This document shows, piece after piece, positions 18,798 to 30,473 of a stretch of 64,000 bases of DNA. Position 1 is the stretch's first letter; the number at the start of each line of letters is the position of its first letter. A program made the position numbers and the translations under genes. The stretch is from Chaetoceros tenuissimus (Eukaryota > Bacillariophyta > Thalassiosirophyceae > Chaetocerotales > Chaetocerotaceae): NCBI GenBank assembly GCA_021927905.1, contig BLLK01000047.1:3968001-4032000 (forward strand), written 5' to 3'. Below the pieces are notes generated by a model. The model made no database searches. It was not told the DNA's origin and worked only from the letters and a program-made list of their open reading frames with translations.

Positions 18798-20037
18798 TTA
18801 TGAGATACCTCCAATTGAATTGTTTTCCAACGTTCCTCGTAAGAACCTCTTACAAGCTCTCTGAAAATTTCTTTCAAGGTGACCTTGCTTTTTGATATCA
18901 GTATTCTCCCTTTTTCTTCGATATGATTTAAATACAGGGCAAAGTTGCTTATGACCGAGACCTCTTGTTCCTGTAGCTTCATGATGAATGTAATTGAGGC
19001 GTTGATGATATTTACAGCAGTAGGAAACAACTCGACATCCTTGACATACAAGATTCTCGTGATCAGGTGTATCGTCATCTTGGCATATATAACAAATATT
19101 TTGTGCAGATGTAGTTATCAAAGCGATGTACTTTTCCAATGACTCAATGCATTTGCTTGTTTTTTCCTTGGTAGGTTCCCATGAATGTTTCTCCTTTTCG
19201 TAGATGAGTGTGTAATACTCAAGAAGAGTTTTAGCCAAATGCTTAATACCTAATGTTAGTTGGTTCAACGAAGAGTCCATCATCTTTTTAAGCTCTTCAA
19301 GGATTGCTTGAATTTTGAGTTGTTCGTGACCTCCAGAGAAATGAAAGCGGAATTTATCAATACTCGAGAATACTGACATACTCCGCGCTAAATTCATCCA
19401 CTGCTTTTCAAACTCGCCTTTACAGACATTCCTCAACATCGCAAATGAAAGCAATTGTGCCTTTTCAAAACAGTGTTCAGGAATTGGTTGTCGAATCATT
19501 ACAGTCATAGTCCTTTCTAGAAACACTAGCAAAGAAAGATTCATATCCTCATGCTTATGGATGACATCCAAAGCATTCTCAGTAATCTTGGCAATTGTTT
19601 CCTTTTTATCAACATTTTCTCTCCCTGTCCACAGGAGGAATAGATTTGAAAAAGGCTTGATTCGACTTCTAAATTCTTGAGGCAAAGGATATTTCGTCAT
19701 TTCATTGCAGGAGTGAAAAGCTTGAACATAATTCGCTGAAAGTAACTGTTCAAGCAGTAGGCAGTAGCATACTCAAGCAAGATAGCTCAGTTTTATAAAA
19801 TTGATGTCGATTGATGAACGCGAAAGATTCTTCAATATTGAGAGTGAGTTGCAGTTGCTCTTCTAAAATCCCGAATCTCTCACGTTTTCTCCCATCTGAA
19901 AGCAAGCCTCCTAAACTAGTATAGAATTGGTTGTCGATTGTAGACATGGTCTTCTCCCAAACCTCTACATTCTTTAGATGCATAGCTCGCTCTTGCTTTG
20001 CTAACTTCTTGCCTTTGGTTTTGCTACTCTTTCCCAT
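18798..20037 (-). pseudogene. Opposite-strand MYND-type protein, frameshifted (copy B)
   Basis: Paralogue of copy A. The N-terminal frame (20037-19750) starts MGKSSKTKGKKLAKQERAMH and is lost near 19770, where B has a 4-nt excess next to the block matching A's VCGCLLFEQLLSANY. The body continues in another frame to 18798, including an intact variant MYND finger (CYICQDDDTPDHENLVCQGC, then SYCCKYHQ and GLGHKQLC). A and B are therefore broken at different places. Divergent from P3; convergent with the P2/7TM remnant. Confidence 0.72.
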
Positions 20038-20147
20038 ATTTAGAATGAAAAAGCTCTTTGCAAGTTTGGTTTCACAGTAGAATTAGCTTTGTGTAGAATC
20101 GAATCAAGAAAATGCAATTTTAATTCGAATTCCATAAAGACAACCAA

Positions 20148-20230
20148 AATAGTAAAATTGACATTTGACAGGTGTCATTCAACTACAATTGGGCCTCTTC
20201 TCTTCCTCCTCTCATCTTTTTCCATCGGAA
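20148..20230 (+). promoter_or_regulatory. Shared MYND-family upstream cassette (P3)
   Basis: Same cassette with a perfect TGACAGGTGTCA at 20166-20177 and TTCAACTACAATTGGGCCTC downstream. It sits in the 307-bp divergent gap between copy B and P3. Confidence 0.72.
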
Positions 20231-20344
20231 CAAAAGATCCAAAAAATGTGTTGCAAAATGGCAGGCAATGATCAACTATTTCATCATAAATAAATGCTCT
20301 CAAGCTTATCCACTACTATTTACTATTGATATCATAGAAGAAAC

Positions 20345-22311
20345 ATGTCAAAGAAGAAGTCAAGAGCAAGTAAAAAGAAGAATAGAAATGGAGTAGCCGG
20401 TAAACAAGCTAGTTCAGATTCTGCCAATCGTGGTGAGCGTGCAAAGAGTGCAGACTTCCATCAATTTCAAATGCATGAAAGCCTGCCGCTACTCTGCCAA
20501 AAAGCGCTTCAAAATGCCAAAAATCAGTCTCTAGGATCCAAAGAGCAGGAGCGTCTCTTGAAAAAGATGGATGCTATCTATAACAAGGATGTAGGGGAGT
20601 GGGTGTTGACTCTATACACAATGAAGGGTACAGGAGAGCTTTCTTCATTAGGATCAAGTTTGAGTATCATCTTTGACAAACTAGTCTTTCTTGTCAAGAA
20701 TGCAATCTCTGCAACGAAGGAGAAGGATGTTTTGATTGACGGACTGAACCTTTATATGGTAGTCTACCTCATGTGTTCACTGATGAAGATAATGAATACC
20801 GACGAAGTCGAGGTTCTCAATCTTTTGAAATTTCTTACGAATACAATGAAAGCTGTAAGCGGCACACATTACTCAAGCAGTGGTGCTGCATATGTTTTGT
20901 GTGATTTCATGATGTATTGTCTACTTATTGTCAATGACAAGAAAGGAGATGAAGCAAAATCATTGTTGATGATTGCTAGAACTGGAATTTTGGAACAAGT
21001 CCTTCTTCATATTCATCTATCATGGAGTCCATCTGTGGAGGGGCAAGCCCTTGTAAATCAATCTTTATTGCAGAAATTCTTTGGTTTATTGAATTCTTAT
21101 TCTTCCGTTGTACACAAAATATTCAAGGAGGGAACTGCATGCCACAATGCATTGGATGCCATTGTTCATGGTCGTATTCATCCTTGTAAAGAGAATGAGC
21201 ATTTGATGGAACTCCTTCGTTCACTCAAAAAGATTAGTGATCTCTCAACTTGTAAACCATTTGAGAAAGAAAGTTGTAGGGACAAGACAGTTATCGATAT
21301 GGCAAGTCAAACTTGTGCGAAGTGCAACATTGTCGATCTAGAACGTCCTTTGCTTGTTTGTGCAAAGTGTAAATCTGTTGGATGTAAGTACATTTTCCGT
21401 ATACCTTTTTCCTATCTTCACGCATTTCAAAAATACTAAAAGGTTCGATCTAGATTGCTCCAAAGAATGCCAAGTTACAGATTGGAAAAAGCACAAGGTA
21501 GAATGTGACAATATAAATGATATGAATGCACCAGTCAATATGACGAAACACACTTGTGTAAAATGCCACCAAGTAGACCTAGACAAACAGTTGCTTGTTT
21601 GTGCAAAGTGTAAATATGCTGCATGTAAGTAAACAATCTACTAACTGTTGAGATTATTTTCAGTAAATGTTTCTAAATCTTGATCTAGATTGCTCTAAAG
21701 AATGCCAAGTGTCACATTGGAAAGATCACAAGTTACATTGCGATTTCTTTAGGAACATATACAGGAACATTGATGAGATTACTCATAATTTCTATCATGA
21801 GCACTGTGACTTGATTCATGACAAAGTTGAAGCAGCACGTTTGAAGACGGGACTTGATTTTATGGAGTTAGCCTTAGACTTGAACTTTACGAGTTCATTA
21901 GGTGAAGTCGCTCCGGCATTACGTAGTCCTCCTGAATTTGAGGTTCTACCGGCAAGCATATTTTGGAATCGTGAAAAGGATAAGGTGAGTACGAAATATT
22001 GAGAATGTAGTTTTTGATATTCAAAGTAATAGATAGGCAGTGTTCACTTACTTGCAATGAATCTTAAGGCTCCAGCAAATCATTGGTTTTTCAAGGACTT
22101 GGGTGGTGGAAGGACATATTATTCCGATGTCGATACCCTGAGAGTTAGAAATCATGTCTTTTCAATGCATGAAATAAATGGTGAAGATTATATATTTACT
22201 TTTTCTAAAATTTGGAGAAACGCCTTCCATAAATGCTATGCAATGTGGTACGACCATTTGATCGATGTTGCTATACTATTTCCTATACTTTTTCTCTATT
22301 CGAGAAGATGA
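20345..22311 (+). CDS. Two-finger MYND protein, array member P3
   Basis: Exons 20345-21383, 21454-21624, 21689-21984 and 22069-22311 give 582 residues. The N-terminus is basic (MSKKKSRASKKKNRNG). The helical body differs from P1 (blocks SLGSKEQERLLKKMDAIY and GTHYSSSGAAY). Two MYND fingers stand in tandem: CAKC.....LLVCAKCKSVG + YCSKECQVTDWKKHK, then CVKC.....LLVCAKCKYAA + YCSKECQVSHWKDHK. Both are split by a phase-1 intron at the same Tyr codon, as expected after duplication of one finger exon. The last exon starts APANHWFF and ends hydrophobic and basic. Member P7 has the same architecture. Function unknown. Confidence 0.78.
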
Positions 22312-23081
22312 CAACTAAAAAAGAAAATCATTTCTTATTTTGTTTTCATCAATCATCATTAAATATACATTCAACAATGTCATTTGTAGAGCGACGACAT
22401 TATTTTTATTAAGTGACAACAAGCAATAAAATTACGGTAAAAGAATGTCAACAGGTATTATTCAACTACAGTTGGGCCTCTCCTTCTTTGATTGCAGTCA
22501 ATTTTCCTTGACTGAAAAATAATGCTTAGCTAACTATCAATGTGGAAGGATTGATTCCTATTGTATATTTAAGTAAAAAGTATGATTTGAACGGGAGGCG
22601 TTAAAAGTTATTATAACGGCATCTAAGGAAAATCTCGCCAGATACGTACATGTTTCGAAGGAATAAAACTTGTCAAGAAGACGCACGTTTACTATGTGTA
22701 GGTACGTACACTCGAAGTATCTAAAATTGAAAATACTTTCATTTATATGCCATATCTTCTACGTAGTAGCCTCATAGCTATTCAAATACAAAATATTTGA
22801 AAAGTCTGCAAAATCTGCCTCTTTCACAAGAAAAAATATAATGTCAATTGATGTTGAAGTGTTTTTTTAAGAAACTAATCTTCGTGTTTCGAATGTCATT
22901 TTTCATAATACGTTGGTAGGAAGTTGAGAAGCATCATCGCATCATCGCTCTTTGCACGGAGGAGGAACACCAGCTTTTCCAAGAACAAGAAGATCAGCCA
23001 CATATCTATGGCCAATTCATTTTCACAACAGCCAAACCCATCATCCATAGTTTATACTTCGTTGATCAAATTGCCACAGCC
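22312..23081. other. Gap with an orphan MYND-type promoter cassette
   Basis: About 770 bp with no gene I can support. The only recognisable piece is a degenerate shared cassette at about 22437-22500 (TATTCAACTACAGTTGGGCCTC) with no MYND frame after it. A 73-codon frame at 22924-23145 overlaps the next gene and is probably chance. Confidence 0.6.
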
Positions 23082-25103
23082 ATGTCACTTCGTGGAACAT
23101 CATCTAGAATTAAAACGTCTTCTCATAGAGTTCATAGAGAAATAATAGAACAAGAGGAAGATGTCGTAGAGCTGACAACCAATTCCTCCGAAGAAGTGCT
23201 CGTTCCATCGCTTCCATCCATTCCGCTTCCATCACTTCCGTTGGTACCAATTCCTTCTTCCAATGAAAATTGTACTGATTCATCTGAATGGACAGACTCA
23301 GATGGCAATGGCTGCTATTTGTATAATCAAGAAACATTCAATTGTACAGAAAGTGGCGCAGATGAACATTGTTGTTTCTCATGTACAAACAAAATGGGTC
23401 AATGGCAATTGCCATGGGAACTGCCCACAGTGATCTCAACAGAGCCACGACCACCACCGCCTTTGAATCAGCCACCTTTGATACCTTCACTACCAGGTTT
23501 TGGTGATCCTACTTTACAGGAGCTACCTGGAGATGATGGAATGAACCAGCCGCCCTTGATGCCACCTATGATGCCATCCTTTGGACTTCCATCTGTGCCA
23601 ATTCCTTCTTCCGATGAAAATTGTACTGATTCTTCTGAATGGACAGACTCAGATGGTAATGACTGCTCTTTCTATCAACGAGATGAATTCAATTGTACAG
23701 AGAGTGGAGCAGATGAACATTGTTGTTTGTCATGTAGTAGTATGAAAATTGGTCAAAACCAATTACCTTGGGAAATAGGGATATTGGTTACAGACCCAGA
23801 TCCATCACCTGGAGATGGCGGAATAAATCAAGAAATTTCCAGTCAACCTAGCTCTCAAGGTTCAAGCCAAGAAGATAGAACATATGATACGAATTTCATC
23901 ATTAAATTTCTACCAAGTGCATCCATCATGACTTTGGCAATTATTCAAACAATTTTATCATTGTTATCACTGATTGCATCTATTGCAGTGATTTGCATGA
24001 TTGCTAGATCTCATGCAAAACTTTCAACAGTCTTTCATCGACTCTTGTTAGGTTTATGCATTGCTGACATTGTTTTGAGTCTCAGTCTAGCATTTTTGAC
24101 AGCTCCGATTCCAGCCAAATATAGTCAAGATATATGGAATGCACAAGGGACGATAGATACACATGTACAGCACAAGGCTTCTTTATATTTGTTGGATATA
24201 TAGCAGCTCAGTTTTACAACTGTTCTTTGTGTATCTATTACCTTTGTGTGATCAAGTACAACAAAAAAGATGCATACATTCAGAAGAAGGTGGAGCCATG
24301 GCTTCACGGTCTACCTTTTGGTATGTCAGTGATTGGTGCAAATATTCTTCTCTTTCATAAAGCTTTCAACGCAGGTACTACATCCTGTACCATAGGAGCT
24401 GATCCACCTGGGTGTATCGATAGTGATCTTGTGGAATGCGAACAAGGTGGAGATGCAAAGATTTTGTTCTTGATATTTGCGGTAGTGCCATACATTGTAC
24501 TACCAACTGTTATTGCTTGAACAATGGGAGTAATGTATCATGCGGCTCGGCAAAATGAGAAAAAGATGAGTGGATATGGCGTTCACTCGTTAAGATTATC
24601 AGTAGCAAATTCAAGAGCTAATTTACGAGCAAACTCACGAGCGAATTCAAGAGCTAATTTGAACATTAATGAAAACGTGGCGGCTAACGATCCTCCTGCT
24701 ACTCACTTACGAAATGTCTTCCGTCGATTTTCCAGCATAGAAAGTACTCTCTCGCGTTCCAACAAATTGAACAAACAAAGCAAAGTAGTTATACAAAAAG
24801 CTTTGGCATATTCACTAGCATATTTTGCTTCATATGTTCCCGCTCATCATTTCAGTCATCAATTTGAGAGGACATAATGCAAGCTATGGACTTACTTTGG
24901 TATCGAGGATTTTTTTCCCGTTGCAAGGCTTTTTCAATTTCTTGGTTTTTATTTTTCCTCGCATACTTGGAGCAAGGAGAAGTAATGCCGATCTATCTTG
25001 GTCTCGTGCATTTATCCACGCACTGAAATCTAGAGGACAAAGACCAAAGGGAGCTGGAAGAAAGAAACAGAGTGGAAAGAAATCATCATCAAATAATTCC
25101 TAA
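23082..25103 (+). pseudogene. 7TM receptor with Cys-rich ectodomain repeats, three lesions
   Basis: A long N-terminus of about 275 residues has two copies of a Cys-rich unit (residues about 64-101 and 181-218; CTDSSEWTDSDGN...ADEHCC.SC), joined by Pro-rich linkers. The unit resembles small Cys domains common in diatom surface proteins. The 7TM body matches the other receptors but is broken three times: a 2-bp insertion (extra CA) at about 24158-24162, an in-frame TGA at 24518-24520 where siblings have a sense codon, and one extra C in the CCC at 24839-24841. All three fall in transmembrane segments or at their edges. It carries an ARNSRANL-type repeat in the third inner loop. It is a pseudogene unless the lesions are assembly errors. 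Confidence 0.8.
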
Positions 25104-25377
25104 TCTGTAAATGTATCTTTTGCATATTACCAGAGAATGATGAGACGTTGTTGTTGAATCTGGTTTCTATTTTTCCACGGAGTTTTTATTAAAACAAATG
25201 ATAAAGTAGAGTAATACATACCTTATTTAATAAACATAAATCTTTTTACATCAAAATCTATTACGATTTTTAAAGTGTATGCTCATTTACGTTTGCATTC
25301 GATTGTTGATTTTCAATTGTTGTTGTGTTCGTATTTAAAAATTGGTAGAATGATGATTCCATTCTGAAAACAAAATA

Positions 25378-25465
25378 GTAAAATTGACGTTTGGGAGGTG
25401 TCATTCAAAAGTACGTACAGTTGGGCCTCTTCCCTTCCTCCTCTCATCTTTTTCCATCAGTCAAC
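25378..25465 (+). promoter_or_regulatory. Shared MYND-family upstream cassette (P4)
   Basis: A diverged version: the first palindrome half is lost (TTGACGTTTGGGAGGTGTCA), and a GTACGTAC is inserted before AGTTGGGCCTC. Identical to the P6 cassette. Confidence 0.7.
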
Positions 25466-25551
25466 GGCAAAATTACTTCAAAAATTTCATTAATGCTTTC
25501 GAGAGTAATCCACTCCTAAATAGTTACTTACCATTGAATCATATAAGAAAC

Positions 25552-27282
25552 ATGACCAAGAAGAAGTCAAGCTCTAATAGAAAGAAGAATAGAAAAGGAG
25601 CCGCTGGCAAGAAAGCTAGTACTTCCATTGCTGACAGGAGAGACCATCATCAAGGACATGAAGTGTCTTCCTACCTTCGTTATCTTCGGAATAAAAAACC
25701 TAACTTGACACATCGAGAAGAGTGGCTTTTTTCTATGTATGAATATGCTCAAAATTCAAATATGTCTGAAGTTCTACTATTTAAGGATGACGAAAGCTTG
25801 GCGAAGGCCAAGAAAGACGTAGAAAGCTGGAACGAGGCTGATCTTCTATATTGTAAAGATCCACGGATGTGGTTGTTTACTATTGATAATATGTTCCGGG
25901 AAGATGAAGAAAACGTATTGAATGGAGTTTTTGAGGAACATGCGCGACGCAAATGGCTAAAACAAACAAAACAACGAACAGAGGCTATGGTTAAGGCTGC
26001 AATATCTTCAGAACAAATTCACGGTGTTCTGATTGAAGGTTTAGTTCTGCATATAGCAGTGACTATGCTATTCTTAGTACATACAATGAATGCTACTCCT
26101 GATGAAACTCCCGATGCTAGAAGGTATTCGAAGCTCATGAAGTGTCTTGCGAATCTAGCAAAAGAGACGAAGAAAACATCTAGATTGACTGGATATGTCT
26201 TATGTAAGCTCATGGGCTTTTGTTTCGTTCATCTTCATAATAAAAGTGGTCCAAAGGTTGCATTTGAAACAGTGTTTCGGTCTGGAATTCTTGAACAGGT
26301 TCTACTAAATATCAATGAGCCATGGGTAGATAGTGACGATACAGAAGATATGATACGTGACTTTTTCATAAGGTTATGTTGTCCAACCGCCAGTATGCAC
26401 AAAACGTTCAAACAAGGATCGCCTTGTTACAATGCTCTTCTTGATATACTAGAAGGTCGCCTCCATCCATGCAAAGAAAATAAATTCATAATGGATGCTT
26501 TATTTTCATTGAAGAATTGCATCGATCTGAAAGCTTGCAAGCCCATCAAAACAAATGCTAAAAACAAAGCCATTGAGATGTTCAGACATACATGCACAAA
26601 ATGCAGAACGAAGGATTATAGCAAGGAAATGTCAGTGTGTGCGAAATGCAAATTTGTGCCATGTAAGTACTGAATTCAGTATCTTTGTTGTTTACTTTAC
26701 TCGATCGCAGACTCACCATGAGTCAGATTGCTCGAAAGAATGCCAAGTAGAAGATTGGAAGGATCATGAGGAAGACTGTAACAAATTTCAGGATGAAAGA
26801 TATAAGGAAGATAAGAAGTTTCTTAGGAATTTTTTCATAAAGCATCAAAATTTGATTACGGAGGAAGTCAAATCTACAATGCTCATGTCTGGTCTTGAAA
26901 TAATCGACTTTGTCGTTTCTATTAACTGCTGTGATCCAGATGATAGTATCGCCCCGGCATTACGAGATCCACCTGAGCTTGGTTTTACACCATTAGTATA
27001 TTTCTTGGATCTTTTAGAGGAAGCGGTGAGTGAAAATTGCTTCTTTTAAAATATTTCTTACATAATAGAAGAAAAGAAAAACTGACTTCAATATAATAGG
27101 GTTCATCAAAAGAATATACATTCTTTGAAGTCGATAAAATCAAGGGATTTATAAAGTCAATGATTTCAAAGCTTGGAAAGAATTTTTTGATTGTGACTAT
27201 CCATTTTAAGGATAGAAGCTGCATTGGTGTAGTACATTTTCAGTGGGATTCATATGGGGAAATTTGGTTTCTGCGGCGGTGA
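25552..27282 (+). CDS. MYND zinc-finger protein, array member P4
   Basis: Exons 25552-26662, 26727-27025 and 27100-27282 give 530 residues. The start is MTKKKSSSNRKKNRKG; the upstream in-frame Met at 25384 is within the promoter cassette. The body carries the family block CKDPRMWLFTI (Cys in place of Phe). The finger is CTKC...CAKCKFVP + YCSKECQVEDWKDHE, split at the Tyr codon by a 64-bp phase-1 intron. The last exon ends YGEIWFLRR. A recent duplicate of P6. Nuclear or cytosolic; a partner-binding scaffold is the usual role of MYND fingers, but nothing more specific can be inferred. Confidence 0.78.
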
Positions 27283-27449
27283 AGAATAATTTCTTTCCTT
27301 TACCTTAACTTTTGCATAGGGGATGACAATCAAATAAATGTCTTACAAACATTTGATTCTATTTGTTTTCATTTTGTTATTGAAAATGGTGTAGTGACAA
27401 GTAGACTAATGACAGTATTTTAAAAAATTAAAAAAAAAAGAAGAATCAT

Positions 27450-27540
27450 AGTAAAATGGACAATTGACAGATGTCGTTCAACAACAACTGGGCCTCTTCT
27501 CTTCCTCCTCTCATCTTTTTCTATTAGAAATCGGAACACT
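27450..27540 (+). promoter_or_regulatory. Shared MYND-family upstream cassette (P5)
   Basis: GTAAAATGGACAATTGACAG, then ATGTCGTTCAACAACAACTG and GGGCCTC. The palindrome is degenerate (TGACAGATGTCG). Confidence 0.65.
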
Positions 27541-27644
27541 GAAATGTGTTGAATGGCAGGCAATGTGATTACTCTTAACTGTACCTACCTTAATAAATGC
27601 TCTCGGGCTGAAACATTTATAAAGTTAGTGTCATATTCAGAAAC

Positions 27645-29273
27645 ATGGCGAGCTCTAATACAAACAAGAATAGAAAAGGAGCCGAGGGCGAAGCTGAAGC
27701 TAATGCGGAAGCTGCTGATGGAGACCACGGATATGAAGTGTCTGCCTACCTTCGTTATCTCCGTAATAAGAAACCAAACCTGACACCACGAGAGAAGAGG
27801 CTTCTACCTATGTATGAATATGCTGAGAGTTCAAATATGTCTGAAGTGGTACTATTCAAGGATGAGAAAAGCTTGGCGGAAGCTAGTAACACTGCACTAA
27901 GCTGGATGAAGGCTGAGCTTCTATATTTTAAAGATCCACGGATGTGGATGTTTACCATTTATGATATGATTTGTAATGATGAGCATGTACTCGATAAAGT
28001 ATTTAAGGGACCTACACTACAGAAGTGGCTGGAACTAAAACACAAACGCACAGAGGCTATGGTGAAGTCTGCAATCACTTCAGAAAGGATTCACGGTGTT
28101 GTGATTGAAGGTTTCTTTCTAAAGTCGACAGTGTCATTTATGATGGAAATTATGCAAAGAATAAATGCCACTGCTGATAAAATTATCATTGCTGGAAGCT
28201 ATAATCGGCTTATGCAGTGTTTAACAAATGTAGCGACAGATACGAAGGAAATATCTAGGGTAGCGGGATATGCTTTATGTCAGATCATGGTTTTGAGTTT
28301 CTTTCATCTTTATGATACAACTACTTCGGGCGCAGCAATCGTGACTGTACTTCTGTCTGGAATTCTAGAACAGGTTCTACGTAATATCGATCTACCATGG
28401 AATCTAGAACCTTCTCGTATTGAGGATGAAGATATAGTTCGTGACTTTTTTAGAAAATTCTGCTGTCCAACCGCTAGTATGCACAAAACATTCAAACGAG
28501 GATCGCCTTTATACAATGCTCTTTTTGATATTCTAGAGGGTCGTATCCGTCCATGCAAAGAAAACAAGTTTGTAATGACTTCTTTATATTCACTGAAGAG
28601 ATTCATCGACCTGAGATGTTTCAAACCAATCAATGCTCATGTTCAAAACTCAGCCGTTGAGTCGTTCAGACATACGTGCCTAAAATGTGAAAAGGTGGAC
28701 CATAGTAAGCAGATGCTAGTATGTGCGAAATGCAAGTTTGTCTCATGTGAGTACAAATATATTGAAAAAATCTTTTTCAGCTTACTTTTCAATCAATTGT
28801 AGCTCATCCATGATTCAGATTGTTCTAAAGAATGCCAAGTGGAAGATTGGAAGGATCATAAGGCAGATTGTAGATTATTCCAATATAAAGAAAATCAGGT
28901 AGAGAGGAAGTTCACAAGGAATTTCTTAAGTAAGCATCAAAATTTGTTTGCTGAGAAAGTAAAAGCGGCATCGGTAGTGACTGGTCTTGAAACTATGGAA
29001 TTGATCATTCACCTTGACTTCCGTGGTTCAGGACATTACATACCCCCCTCACTACGAGACCCACCTTTATTTGAGATTGCACCTGCGAAGTATTTCTTTG
29101 ATCAATATTTAAAGAAAAATGTGAGTGAAAAGTGCTATTGTTAAAATATCTAGTTTGTTGCAGCATGTGAATACTATACTGACAATGATATCAAGAGATT
29201 CATAGATTATTCAAAGATTTCAAAGCTAGGAGAGAATTTCGTCTTTTTTTTTCTCTCTTTCGAGGAAGCTTAA
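27645..29273 (+). CDS. MYND zinc-finger protein, array member P5 (eroded 3' end)
   Basis: Exon 1 27645-28746 and exon 2 28819-29120 are intact, with MYND finger CLKC...CAKCKFVS + YCSKECQVEDWKDHK. The N-terminus is shorter: the KKKS block is missing and replaced by an Ala/Glu-rich stretch (MASSNTNKNRKGAEG). Intron 2 appears shortened by deletion to about 31 nt if the conserved third exon is used, which is below normal intron size. Exon 3 then stops early at 29271-29273, although sequence matching the sibling GEIWF block follows out of frame. Without splicing the protein ends at 29144. The gene is probably functional up to the finger, with a decayed tail. Confidence 0.68.
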
Positions 29274-29550
29274 CGAGGTGGTTTTTGCGCAGTGCAATTA
29301 CAGTCAGATACGTTTGGGGAGATTTGGTCCATTTAGTGACGAGATGACGGATTCAGACCAATTCTTCATTTTCATGTATATTTGGAATACGATTCAAATT
29401 GGAGGAATTGGTTTTTACGCAAGGCGTAGGTAGTGATCATAATAATATATGCATTTTTTTCTTTCGATACGTGAAGTAGGTTTCATTCTTTACCAAGACT
29501 ATTAGAGATCAGTTGAAAAATAAATTGTAACAATATCAATTTTCTATTAT

Positions 29551-30177
29551 TTACTTCAACTCGTCAATTGCATCACCATAGACTTCATGGCATCGACCAA
29601 GGGCCCAAATTGGAAACACATTTCTGTATGCAGTATAAGTGATTCCACATGCTCGATTGAAAACACCCGAAATGCCTTCCTGTGGCCAATCGCCACATGG
29701 AAGTTGCCTCTTGATTAGGTATTGAATTCCGCGTTTGACTGCTTCGACATCATCGCATTTTGCTTCAGACAAAGCCAAAAGTGCCCACGCAGTACTGACT
29801 ACTCCACTACCATCATCGCCGTAGCTATCCATACCACTCTCAGCATAGTCTTTGTCATAGCAAGAAGTAAAGTCCTCTCCCCAACCCCCATTGGCTCTCT
29901 GTTTTGAAAGAAGGAACTTGCAGCATTTCTTGATGGATGGAGAATCAGGAGTATCACCAGAACGGATAAGTCCTTCAATTCCAAACCAACAAGCATAGCA
30001 AAAGCAGCAAGCCCATGATCCATACCAAGATCCATCAGGGCGTTGAATACTCTCGATGAAATAGCGTCCTAGTTGAATTGAATGCTTGACTTCTTCAGTA
30101 CGGTGGTCAGGAAAGATTTCGTGAAATGCGCACAATGCAGTCAGGGAAGCCATACTACATTCTGCATAGGAATAGTC
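29551..30177 (-). pseudogene. Oxidosqualene cyclase C-terminal fragment
   Basis: 208 codons match the end of the full cyclase at 34728-37700, differing at only about four residues (for example EIFPDHR for EIYPDHR, DELK for DELE). It keeps the stop codon but has no N-terminal 780 residues. Homology ends abruptly at 30177, where the duplicated flank of P6 begins. The open frame to 30213 adds unrelated residues. It keeps two QW-type repeats (DGSWYGSW, NGGWGED) but lacks the catalytic DCT.E motif, so it cannot be an active cyclase. Confidence 0.9.
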
Positions 30178-30302
30178 TAAAAATCTATTACGATTTTTAA
30201 AGTGTATGCTCATTTACGTTCGCATTCGATTGTTGAGTTTCAATTGTTGTTGTGTTCGTATTTAAAAATTGGTAGAATGATGATTCCATTCTGAAAAAAA
30301 AA

Positions 30303-30390
30303 TAGTAAAATTGACGTTTGGGAGGTGTCATTCAAAAGTACGTACAGTTGGGCCTCTTCCCTTCCTCCTCTCATCTTTTTCCATCAGAAC
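30303..30390 (+). promoter_or_regulatory. Shared MYND-family upstream cassette (P6)
   Basis: Same diverged form as the P4 cassette, with GGAGGTGTCATTCAAAAGTA and CAGTTGGGCCTC. Confidence 0.7.
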
Positions 30391-30473
30391 AAAATTGCAT
30401 GTGTCAAAAATTTCATTAATGCTTTCGAGAGTAATCCACTCCTAAATAGTTACCATGGAATCATATAAGAAAC

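Larger units (their letters stand above)
25252..27350 (+). repeat. Segmental duplication, copy 1
   Basis: About 2.1 kb covering the upstream flank, promoter cassette and whole P4 gene; it corresponds to 30178-32270. Flanks and the 3' half are almost identical by eye, while the first 60 percent of the coding region differs much more. Confidence 0.8.

Noticed and set aside
22924-23145. 73-codon frame before the 7TM pseudogene
   Set aside because: Overlaps the receptor N-terminus in another frame, basic and without recognisable signal or domain; possibly 5' UTR.
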